Shown here: piece by piece, positions 1 to 9,343 of the stretch | Layout of the letters: every line of letters starts with the position of its first letter | Position numbering within the stretch: the first letter of the stretch is position 1 | NCBI GenBank assembly: GCA_025506515.1 | Contig: CM046447.1 | Span: 84,009,248-84,073,247 of the forward strand | Direction of reading: 5' to 3' | DNA from: Flaveria trinervia | Lineage: Eukaryota > Streptophyta > Magnoliopsida > Asterales > Asteraceae | DNA: 64,000 nucleotides | Notes under the pieces: generated by a model | The model's input: the letters and a program-made list of their open reading frames with translations, nothing else | What the model was told of the DNA's origin: nothing | Database searches by the model: none | Position numbers and translations under genes: made by a program

Positions 1-1401
1 AGCAACAAAACTACTACTAGCTTCACAATTAAAGCATAGATGCATAAATCTAAACTTATAAGAACGTACCTGACGTTACCTCGGAGTCTGACCTAGCGTC
101 CTCCCAGTCATAGCTAAGGCTCTTGCCCTCACCCTCTGTTCTCCTTCCTCGTACCGGAGCTTCCTCCGATCTTTTTCGTTCCCGAACCTTCCGCCGTTGG
201 CTTCTTGCAATCCCTGCTCATGTGACCTTCCTCACCACAGGAATAACACCTCCCCATACCGTAGTTCTTCGCCGCATGTCCGGTCCTCCCACAACGGAAA
301 CATACATTGCCCCCAATCTAGATTCCCCGGGGTGCCTGTGTCCACACTTGTCACACCTTTTCAACCCCGCACCAGTTACAATCACAAGCTGATCATCCAC
401 TCGTGCACCTTTGTCACCAGGAGCGATTCCTCCATGTTCCAATCGCTTCCCGTTCCATTCTTGATCATCGTCTCCTTTCTTGCTACTTTTAGTCGCCATC
501 ACAGGCCTTTCATCATACACTCTCCCCGCCAAATCGACCGGTGACCTAAACGTGTTTGGTCGGGCAGCGATCATGTGCCTACGAATGTCTGCTGGCAAGC
601 CCTGAATGTACCTCTTGATCTTTCGTGAAAGACGTGTCACCTGATCCGGCACCAGACGTGCCATTCTCGTTGAATTTAGCGGTATATTGCTGATGCGTCA
701 TCGTTCCCGCCTCCAGCTGCAAGAACTCTCTTTCAACTTTTTCCATCTCACGATGTGGATAGAATTCCTCAATCACCAGCCTTTTCAACTCTGGCCATCG
801 CATCCTCCCGATCGCCCTGCTTCCCTCAACCTGGACGATATTGTCCCACCAACACAAGGCTGAATCCTTGAAAGAATGGGTAGCAAACTTCACCTTCTGA
901 TCCTCCCGGCACTCGCTGATATTCTATACCGCTTCCATCTCTCTCACCCATTGGTGAGCAGTAGCAGTAGTGCCATTTCCATCAAAAGTTGAAGACTTGC
1001 ATCGTTGAAACGCCCCATAGTTACAGCCTCGTGCCGCCTCCAGCGCTGGCTCTTCCTCTCCGTCCTCCACGTCATCGAAGAAAACCGTTTCAGTCTCGGC
1101 TCGTCTTCTTTCGCCAGAACACCTACCCCTTTCCTGTCTCTCCTATCTCTAACAGCCTTCATAACTTCGGTCACCACAGATGGTAGGATCGTCTGCATGA
1201 CCTGATGCACTTCCTCCATGACTGCCTCTCTCATCGAGGCTTTCTGATTAGCATTCTCATCACCGACCTCCTGATGACGGGCCTCGGGTTCCTCATGGGT
1301 TGTTCTTCAGCCCTAGACCTTCCTCTTGTGACCCGTGGTTCAGCACCACGTCCATCACCGCCTCCACCTCATGAAGCTTTTGAAGATCTACCACCAGCCA
1401 T
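1..1401 (-). pseudogene. Gyp-A1 gag (capsid/nucleocapsid), broken and cut by window edge
   Basis: Decayed gag of a Ty3/gypsy element; Gag forms the cytoplasmic particle that packages element RNA. The start codon is at 1401-1399 (MAGGRSSKAS) and is followed almost at once by an in-frame stop (TGA in place of the arginine codon of the plus-strand copy at 46678). The N-terminal helix (EEVHQVMQTILPSVVTEV) lies near 1200, the capsid core (CWWDNIVQVEG, EREFLQLEAGTMTHQQY) at about 893-660, and the rest of the capsid (LSRKIKRYIQGLP) at 664-480. Zinc knuckles follow: CDKCGHRHPGES with its last Cys changed to Ser, and an intact CYSCGEEGHMSRDC near 200-240. Several frameshifts separate these blocks. Protease and pol would lie left of position 1. 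It is clearly the same family as 46678-47900. Confidence 0.9.
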
Positions 1402-1758
1402 CTTCTAACACACTATAAGATTCAAACACTAACGCGGTCATTCAACGTAATAACTCAATTATGTCAAGTATAGTAAGTCCGTAATTACAGTGGCCAGTTG
1501 TGATTAGCCACTTACTTTACTCTTTGTACCCCAAGCATTTCCTATCCGACTACATCAGTATCTAAATCTACACATTAGCACACAAGCCACACAAATGCGC
1601 ACATAATGCCAGTTAACATTAACTTACATAAAATGTTTACATAAAACCTTTACCTGCAGGCATGTAGGTACTAGAACTGGCATCCCTTTTCCTTTTAGTC
1701 TCATTCTCAGTTTAAGATTAGGGTTTCCAAATTATTTACCCAATTCACTTGAACTTTT
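1402..1758 (-). other. Gyp-A1 untranslated leader between PBS and gag
   Basis: About 357 bases with no convincing ORF. The stretch around 1481-1560 matches the leader of Gyp-A3 at about 46500-46620 in reverse complement, including TGGCCAGTTGTGATTAGCCA. This is where a packaging signal would be expected, but I see no proof of one. Confidence 0.7.
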
Positions 1759-1770
1759 GCTCTGATACCA
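1759..1770 (-). other. Primer-binding site of Gyp-A1
   Basis: Minus-strand TGGTATCAGAGC, the usual plant initiator-tRNA-Met primer-binding site, 3 bases inside the LTR end at 1774. It fixes the element's orientation and LTR boundary. Confidence 0.93.
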
Positions 1771-2687
1771 ACTTGTAAGACCCCGTTCCCGGGACGCTTA
1801 CAGCTGGTGGTTCATCGCACATAAAACATTATAAAAAGTACATTAATTTTGCAGCGGAATTTAAAACTTTCATTTAAAATTAAAAACATGTCAATTACAA
1901 CATTTGTTTTCATCTCAAAATACAAGACATGTCAAAATACGGATGCCAGCCTCAAAACGATCCAGTAGCTTATGCATCCATGCCTGCAACTCCTCAGCAT
2001 CAACATATACTTGCCAACTATTATGCATACAAAAGTCAGCTACGCTGAGTGAGTTATAGTTTCATAATAAAACATACTTTTCTGTGTTAAAGCCGTTCCT
2101 TACTTTATTTCACAACATACTATACTTTACAACCGTTCGTGATCACGCATCATACGTACATACAGACAATATCATTATTATCTTCGTCATTACGTTCATT
2201 AACTTTGTTCGTTCAACGTATTACATTATCGTTCACTTCTCTTTCTGGATCCGGTCAGACTTTACCCTCTTCGTGGCACTCAGCCATGATTACTGAGGTC
2301 GAATGACGAGGATCCTACTTTGTACTTTATTACGATAATTCATTAACATTCATTCATCTCTTGCTCATTACTCTTTGTTACTTGAATATTGTCTCGTGCA
2401 ATATTCACGAGTCATGCTCGAAAGCTGATGTGGTGCCGGGGCCTGCTCACAAACCCCCGACTCATGTCCGAAGACTGACATAGCACCGGGATACTCGATA
2501 AAGATCCCATACGAGTCAATCATAAGGACTGAACTCTATCCGAGTCTGTTGCAACACAAAGTCGCTCACCTCATTATCTCGTCTCATGGACAAAGACCTC
2601 TGTCGAGTCAGTTGTGACACAGAGTCGCTCACCCCATAACTATGCTTGGCTTTATACCACACCCCTGAAGTATACATAACTCGGGTA

Positions 2688-2935
2688 ACAACACCCCCAC
2701 CAAAGTGGGTAACAACACCCCCATCGAATGGGTACACCCCCACCGAAATGGGTAACACCCCCACCGAAATGAGTAACACCCCCACCGAAATAGGTAACAC
2801 CCCCACTGAAATGGGTAACACCCCCACCGAAATGGGTAACACCCCCACCGAAATGGGTAACACCCCCATCGAAATGGGTAAACCCCCACCGAAATGGGTA
2901 ACACCCCCATAGAAGTGGGTAACACCTCTGAACGT
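2688..2935. repeat. 21-bp minisatellite inside the Gyp-A1 LTR
   Basis: About 11 tandem units built on ACCCCCACCGAAATGGG plus TAAC, with scattered substitutions (ATCGAAATGG, ACTGAAATGG, ATAGAAGTGG) and small length changes. Because 21 is a multiple of 3, all frames stay open and give false ORFs such as repeats of NTPTEMG. The corresponding part of the Gyp-A2 LTR (about 35750-35810) has only two degenerate units, so the array expanded in this copy or subfamily. Confidence 0.95.
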
Positions 2936-3329
2936 CAGTCACAAAGACTGGAACCCTTGCGTGCACACTTTAGGATTTGCTGAACCGCACACGGTAGAGC
3001 TTAAGGCATTAAGAGCTGTGCACCTCTGTTCATATTGCTTCAAGCCTTCTATAGTTCTCTCTTATAATGCATGCATTTATTCATTATGTTCCTCTTTTCA
3101 TTATCTTCCGCTTTACGTTACATAAAAATTTCATTACATTTATTAACGTTCAACGCAAAGCCAAGGGAAGACATACATACATAATAAGGAATATACATAA
3201 ACATAAACATATACCATCAACATCATGCAACAACATACATGCATAACACACACCAAACATAAGCCATCACATCATAACCAGGCCTATCTTCCCATTTTAC
3301 CCCTTGAAATCCAATTAGAAAACCTCAAG

Positions 3330-3665
3330 TCCAAAGTGGGCGTATGGGTCCTTCTAGGCGCATGAGCATAAAAATTCTAAGTATAAACATTCTGGGCGCA
3401 TGGACACTGTTTGGGTGTTTCTGCCTGTTCAGGTGCATCGCCAACACTTAGCCGTTTCAAGCACTTGGGCGCATGGGCGCTGTTTAGGCACATGGCCAAT
3501 ACTTAGTTGCATGGCCAACATGTTGGGCGCATGAGTCAATGTTCAGGAGCATGACCCACTCTTGGGCGCATGGCCAACACAGGCGTTTGCCCAGTCATGC
3601 TGGGCGCAAGGGCAACTGTTTGGGCGCATGAGACACCTCTGGGCGCATGGTCCACTGTTCATGTT
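3330..3665. repeat. GGGCGCATGG motif cluster in Gyp-A1 LTR
   Basis: At least ten degenerate copies of (T)GGGCGCATGG(C/G) at irregular spacing of about 20-40 bases. A matching cluster sits at about 36050-36360 in the Gyp-A2 LTR, so it is an inherited part of this LTR subfamily. Gyp-A3 instead carries TTCGCATGA and GCGACTGA motifs in the equivalent part of its LTR. Confidence 0.85.
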
Positions 3666-4316
3666 CCTCGAAACATTCTGAAATCTTTTCTATGCTACCA
3701 ATTTCACCCGATTGCCATTCTACTCATACCCAAACACAGATCTAACATACTAAGGCCATCTAAGCTTGCTAACCATCATCTCTAACCCATAATAAACACT
3801 ATATCATGCATACATACATACAACATTCGAACATAAGGTTGTAACCCATGGTTTCTTTAAAAATGTTTACTTAGTATGCATAATAACCCCAAATCAATTG
3901 AAAATCAGTAAAAGAGGGGTTCTAGAAACTCACCTTGAGCAGCTTTTGAGCAACACTCTTCCAGTTCAAAACCCACTTCGATTCAGCTCTTTGCATCCTG
4001 AAAACAAACTCTAAACAACAAGAACTTCAGTCAACAACTTAATACTCAGCTGAAACCGAGCTCAAACAAGAGAAGGCTTACCTTTTTCAGCTTCTTCTTC
4101 CTCTTTCTCTCTCTAGAACCAGGCTCTCTCTCTCTTCTTCTTCCTCCAAGAGCAAAGCAGCTTTCTGCTTTGATATGGGTGACCATGCCCTTTAACATCT
4201 TAAAATAATAAGATTTGTACTTTGTACACTTTTTCCCCTCCATTTGTGCACATTTTCCATTTCTTCCACTTACCTTTCTTTTCCTTTCGTTTAAATAGAA
4301 AATTTGGGGTGTTACA

Positions 4317-5702
4317 TATATGTGTGGGTGGTGATGGGTAGGCTGTAGTGGTGGTGGAAGTAGTGTAGATGGGTGGTGGAGTGGCTGTGGTAGTGATGGT
4401 GGGTGAGGTGGTAGTAGTGGTGGTGGTAGTTGTGGTAATGGGTGGGTGAGTGGTGGTGGAGGTAGGAATCAACATGAACCTCCATCTTTTCGTCTTCATC
4501 CCATGGGGCTGAGCCATCCTCTTCTTCCTTGAACCTCTCGAGGAGGATGCTCCCCCTAGGATGCTGAGCTGGTCTAGGGTATAAGTAGGATCTCTAGTAG
4601 TCTCCCCAGACATAGCTTGGCGTCGTCCAACTGCCTCTATCCCATGTCCAGTGGCAACCAGCCTGCTACCCACTGTTCTGGTCAATGGATCATCATCACT
4701 CTCCACCTCCTAATCAGGCCAGAACTGATGAAACCAGCTATGTCAGCATCCCCATGAGCAGGTGGTGGAGGTGTAACGTCAGTAGTGGCGACCCTAGATG
4801 GAGTGCGGCCTGTGTCTCCACCATCACCACTATCATCATCCCCTGAGTCATCGGTGGGGAGTACAATCTGCTCTGTATCAGAATCACTGTCCTCATGGTG
4901 CCACTTCCTCCTGGAAGGTGCCACATAATCCTCCTAGGCCAGGTGCCCGAACAATCTCCTCATAGGGGGCTTAACCTGCTTCCCCCTGAACACCTTCATC
5001 CTGTCCAATATGATGTCATCCATCACCTCAAGTACTAAAAAGTCCTCCTTCTCCTTTGGTAGCTGAGGGAACTTCTGATCAATGATCATCTGCATAAAGC
5101 GAAAATTCATACAGAATCCCTCCTTCCCCTTCACCTCGATATTCTCCACCAAGTAGGTGAAGATCATCCGGGAGAAGCTGAACGGGTGGTTCAGCACCAA
5201 CGCCGCGTAGATGTTCTGTATTTGGTCCGACATCTCATCGAAGCCTCCTTTCCTGGAGGCAACGCACTTAAGCAGTACATGTGCCAAGTACTTGTATTGG
5301 GGGGTACAGGTTGCTCTTGTTGAGCACACCTGCGGTGATGTCCCCCGAGTACTTGGCTCGAAGAAAGCAACCGCACACTGTCAGTGGGGGCAAGCGGGTC
5401 AGACAGTCAGCATCATCTCCAAACTCTAATACTGTCCTGAGATCCTCCTATGTGATCTCTATGGCATGACCGAAGATAGAACTCCTAATACAATGGGGCT
5501 CTGTGGTCCTATCAACAACCACGCCATCCCAAAAGGCCTTCTGAAGGGATCGGTATGGTGTGCAAGGTGTCGAAATGGCACGGAAGATCCTCGATCTCCG
5601 TAGAAAAGTAATGATGCCAGAGAAATCTGTAGCATTCCTGGAGGTGAGATCTAGGTGAGCACATATATTGTGCTTAGTGCTTATGGTCCAGCGACTCGCC
5701 AT
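4317..5702 (-). pseudogene. Cop-1 accessory ORF (aORF), N-terminal half
   Basis: Unrecognised protein encoded 3' of RNase H. It starts with MASRWTISTKHNICAHLDL at 5702 and continues with a block containing ITFLRRSRIFRAIS. A block with KYLAHVLLKCVASRKGGFDE, FSFSRMIFTYLVENIE and KPPMRRLFGHLA (about 5290-4935) follows in a shifted frame. Next come an acidic stretch (DDSGDDDSGDGGD), a basic patch (RGSRKKRMAQPHGMK, about 4500) and a Thr/Pro tract ended by the Gyp-A1 LTR at 4316. Homologous versions lie at 18602-21113, 30671-33478 and 41078-44086. No signal peptide or membrane segment is visible. At least three frame breaks make it a pseudogene. Function unknown; its place after pol resembles the env-like ORFs of some plant copia lineages, but no envelope features are seen. 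Confidence 0.75.
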
Positions 5703-5764
5703 CTGTTACACAATATAGATAAGCGTTAGTAAGTGTAAGAGAATAGCCCTAAGAAGTTCTTAAT

Positions 5765-6010
5765 TTGAATCTTTCTGTTCTGTCGTGCGAATGAACTCTG
5801 CGACTGAGGTTTAGTCGTGCGATTGAGCTCATACGTACGACAAAGAATGCGACTTGGCATAGTCGTATGCTATCCCAAGCGGTTGAACCGGTCGTTCGAC
5901 TGAACTAATTTGCATGGTTCAGTCGTGCGATTGTGCCATTCGCCCATCTCAGTCGTACGATTGAGCCATTTTCCTGGCTCAGTCGTGCGATTGAAGTTCA
6001 TCAGGGCGCC
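5765..6010. repeat. Near-palindromic TCGTGCGACTG motif cluster next to the Cop-1 aORF
   Basis: Eight or so degenerate copies of (C/A)(A/G)TTCG or GTCG + TG + CGA(C/T)TGA in about 240 bases, for example TCAGTCGTGCGATTG and TAGTCGTGCGATTGAG. It lies upstream (in the element's sense) of the aORF start at 5702. Confidence 0.8.
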
Positions 6011-6396
6011 CATTCGTATGACAGACTGTGGGTCATTCAAATTCAAATTTTTAGCAAATAGTAATGTTAGACCTCGTGAAATAGCTCATTAGTCTCGCAA
6101 ACCACATGACATAGCACCTAATAATGTGTATTTTAATATTTTACTTGGTTTTATCAGTTTATTGGACCAGTTATTCTCGGTTGGGTTTTAGGGCTTAAAT
6201 TTCGATCTTTTGATGACTAATTGATCGTGCATTTGACTGAAAATCATTTCACATTACGTGTGGAGTCACTGGAAATCATTAGAAAGTAATAATCACAGTC
6301 CAAGAACAATGAGATGAAATTTGGGCAGAGTATCGGTAAGTCGTGCGAAGAAATGAGCGATTGGGGGTGAGTATGGTTTGCGACCGATTTCCCCTC

Positions 6397-6404
6397 TATT
6401 TATA
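6397..6404 (-). promoter_or_regulatory. TATA box of the candidate solo LTR
   Basis: Minus-strand AGTATAAATAGAGGGG. The motif cluster at 6418-6740 lies immediately upstream on the minus strand. Confidence 0.5.
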
Positions 6405-6417
6405 CTAGGGTTTCTTT

Positions 6418-6740
6418 CAATAGTGCGATTGGACCTAATCGCATAGCTGGTTGATGCGATTGAGACTCAGTCGTGTGACTGAATCAATCGGTCATCATCA
6501 GTCGTGCGACTAGAAGTCAGTCGTGCGACTAGAAGTCAGTCGTGCGACTGAGTCATTCGGTCACTCTCCTTCATGTGATTGGTTCATTCTGATGATCCAA
6601 TCGTCTGGATTGACCCATGTTGATGGTCCAATCGCAAGTCTGGGCCGTACGTGTGGCTCAGTTGTGCTATAGGGCTAATTTGTCTGGCCCATTCGTACAG
6701 CTGGTCCATAGTTGTGGTCCAGTCATGCGAATGGCTCGTC
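6418..6740. repeat. TCGTGCGACTG motif cluster in the candidate solo LTR
   Basis: More than ten degenerate copies, including three nearly tandem ones at 6500-6550 (AGTCGTGCGACTAGA repeated, then AGTCGTGCGACTGAG). Confidence 0.85.
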
Positions 6741-7065
6741 CTTATGTTTTTTACTTTATGACCATTTGACACTTTACCCTTGGTAAAACATTACGAGCAT
6801 TTGATCATCTCAAACATGATCATTTTTAACTTTGGAAGCCTTTGATCACCTTGGTGTGATACTTTTAAAAGTAAAACATTTTGTCACATCAGACGTGACC
6901 CTTTTAAGTGATTAGATCCCAGACAGAATTCCAATACGTAGTCCAACTTTTAACAACTAAACTGACAAAATGAAACAAATGAAACTACTTGAACTGAAAA
7001 ATAGAAGTAAAACATATTTATATAGGTTTTATGAGAGGAGAAAACCCTAATATAGATATCTAACA

Positions 7066-7833
7066 GATTTATTTCTAGAACAGTCGGCTTCAAGTTATTT
7101 TGACCATAAGTGAAACGATTCATTATGGAATCATACAGGTAATCAAATCATTCAGGACGTGTTACCAAAATCTTTTGATGCTATATTCTTGTTTTCATCG
7201 AGAGTCATTAGCAAATTTAGGAAATCAGACTAGTACAATAAGATGCAAACATTGATTTGGACTTTCAAGAATTGCAGCCACAATGATTGTCAGTATACTC
7301 ATCCACTTAAATCCATACACAGACTTTTGACACAAATTGGTGATGGGTTAAGGTTTAATTATTTCAACAAGCATTTGTGGATCCCACGCTTATATAGTAA
7401 TCAACATTCCTCTGGAGATTTTGTGCGGTCTACGGGTGTTTTTGACAAGAAGAAACTATTCTTAGAGCTTTCAAAGAGAAGCCAAGCCTCAGGTCAGTGC
7501 CACCGCACAACAAAGAGGCAGCAAACAACAATGAATTCTAGAATATCTAGTTATGCGTATCCTCAGGTTAGTGCCACCGCATAACAGAGAGGCACACAAC
7601 CTATCTTATTGTTTGAGCAATTTTATTCTTTTTGCACTGATCGCACCAACAACATAGTTATTAGCTAGATTGCTTTTTGCATTTTTATCATGTGCTTTGC
7701 TCATATAAGGTCATCCGCACACATTTGTGGCATTTATTTTGCACGTCACCCCTTATTGGAACTTCGTTGATTGTGTTAACCAGGGATAAGGTGATAACCC
7801 ACATCTAGTTGAAAAACTTAGATTCAATTGAAG
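7066..7833. other. Cop-1 spacer between LTR-like block and RNase H
   Basis: No gene recognised. A direct repeat of about 41 bases with roughly six differences is present at 7487-7529 and 7561-7601 (core AGTGCCACCGCA). An open frame of 113 codons on the plus strand (7243-7584) covers this repeat but resembles nothing I know and I do not call it a gene. Confidence 0.5.
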
Positions 7834-9343
7834 TCACCAATGTGGTCTAATCATCTTTGGTTTATCAAAGGCTTTTGTGTAGAGGTCAGCGCGTTGGAAA
7901 TCCGTATTTATTTTTACAACATCGATTAGATTCTTTTCAAAATAATCACGTATAAAGTGATATTTAATGCCGATGTGTTTGGTTTTAGGATGTTGGACCA
8001 GATTTTTAGTCACGGCTATTGCAGTAGAATTATCAACAAATATAGGTGTATTAGAGAATTGCAAACCATAGTCCCGCATTTGCTGTTGAATCCAGATGAT
8101 TTGCGAACAGCAACTAGCAGCAGCAACATATTTGGTTTCACAGGTTGACAGAGCAACCGAGGTCTGCTTCTTACAATGCCAGGTCACCAATCTCCTCCCA
8201 AAGAATTGACAACCCGCTGAGGTCAATTTTTAGTTCACTTCGTAGCCGCCATAATCCGAGTCACTGTACACGGTAAGCTCAAAATCATCATCATGAGGAT
8301 ACCACAACCCAAGTGTTGGTGTACCCTTCAGATAACGAAATATCCTTTTAACCCCTATAAGATGGTTAACTTTTGGTTTCACCTGATATCTTGAACAAAG
8401 ACACGTCCTGTACATGATATCAGGTCTTGAGGTAGTGAGGTACATGACGGATCTAATCATTCCTCGGTACATGGTGGCATCAACTAGATCACCATTCTCG
8501 TTGGGTGCTACATCATGGTTAGTAGCAAGTGGAGTCCCAGCTGCGGAAGCATTCTCCATGTCAAACCGACTGAGAATATCCCCTACATACTTGGTCTGAT
8601 GTAGAAATATCCCCTTTGGTGTTTGATCCCCCTGTAACCCGAGAAAGAACTTCATCTCTCCCATGGCACTCATTTCAAATTCGGCCTTTATTACTGCTTC
8701 AAATTCTTTACATAAGTCTTCGTTCTTGGAATCGAAGAATATGCCATCAACATAAATCTGAACAAGCAGTAGATCCCCATCCTATTCTTTGATGAATAGT
8801 GTACAGTCAGTTACACCTCTGCGAAATCCGTGTTTTATAAGGTGAGTTGAGAGTTTTTCATGCCATGCTCTCAGGGCTTGGTGAAGCCCGTAGAGAGCCT
8901 TATCCAGTTTGTAACTCTGTCCCGATGATATGGATCCTCAAATCCTTCAGGTTGACTGACATACACTGTTTCACGGATTTGACCATGATGAAATGCACTA
9001 TTTACATCCAGTTGATAAACTTTAATTTTCATGTAAGAGACATAGGCTAGAAAGATACGGATGGCTTCCATACTCGCCGCAGGTGCAAATACTTCATTGT
9101 AATCAATTCACTCAACTTGTCGAAATCCTTAAACTACAAGTTGAGCTTTGTTCTGATTATGACCCCTTGGTCATCTTTCTTGCATTTCAAGACCCATTTG
9201 GTGCCAGTGTTGTTAGCACCTTTAGGTCTATCCACCGGTATCCATACACCTAACTTCTTGAACTGAAGAAGTTCTTGCATGGCACTCACCCATGCCTCAT
9301 CATTTAGGGCTTCACTAACGTATTTTGGCTCAAACTGAGACAC
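7834..9343 (-). pseudogene. Cop-1 reverse transcriptase and RNase H
   Basis: Copia RT-RH region; the RT copies element RNA into DNA and RNase H removes the RNA. RT begins with FEPKYVSEALNDEAW (about 9330) and passes VYQLDVNSAFHHG (first catalytic Asp, about 9010). The active-site box, normally YVDD, reads YVDG here (about 8745-8760). MGEMKFFLGLQ and YRGMIRSVMYLTTSRPDIMY follow. RNase H contains YSDSDYGGYE, LSTCETKYVAAASCC, IFVDNSTAI and LVQHPKTKHIGIKYHFIRD, ending at about 7834 with YTKAFD. In-frame stops occur near 8225 and 8785, and frames change near 8870 and 9130. The YVDG change alone should abolish polymerase activity. Same family as 21370-22462 plus 25052-25700. Confidence 0.9.

Larger units (their letters stand above)
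1774..4316 (-). mobile_element. 5' LTR of Gyp-A1
   Basis: Runs in minus orientation from TGTAACACCCC (4316) to GGTCTTACA (1774), about 2543 bp. The same ends bound the LTRs at 35061-37011 and 44461-46333. It is longer than those two, partly because it holds a 21-bp minisatellite (2688-2935). The LTR start abuts Cop-1 accessory-ORF sequence at 4317, so Gyp-A1 inserted into Cop-1. The other insertion end is outside the window, so no target duplication can be checked. The ORFs seen inside are products of the minisatellite and low-complexity sequence. Confidence 0.9.
6065..7065 (-). mobile_element. Candidate solo LTR (or diverged internal LTR-like block) in Cop-1
   Basis: A 1001-bp block with perfect 7-bp inverted ends, TGTTAGA (6065) and TCTAACA (ending 7065). 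It contains a minus-strand TATA box (TATAAATA, 6397-6404) with a TCGTGCGACTG-type cluster just upstream in the sense direction, the same layout as the copia LTRs elsewhere here. No PBS or polypurine tract adjoins it, so a solo LTR is the simplest reading. The flanks AGTAA and GATTT do not match, which weakens the case. Confidence 0.5.

Noticed and set aside
1759..1770. tRNA gene fragments at the TGGTATCAGAGC sites
   Set aside because: Only the 12-base primer complement is present, directly inside LTR ends; there is no cloverleaf.
2646..2912. Overlapping open frames on both strands (repeats of NTPTEMG and similar)
   Set aside because: They arise from a 21-bp minisatellite, which leaves every frame open. 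They are not genes.
5765..6740. CRISPR-like array of short repeats
   Set aside because: Spacing is irregular, repeats are degenerate, the sequence is from a plant genome and no cas gene is near.
7243..7584. 113-codon plus-strand frame
   Set aside because: Lies across a direct repeat in a copia spacer, matches no family I know and has no supporting context.
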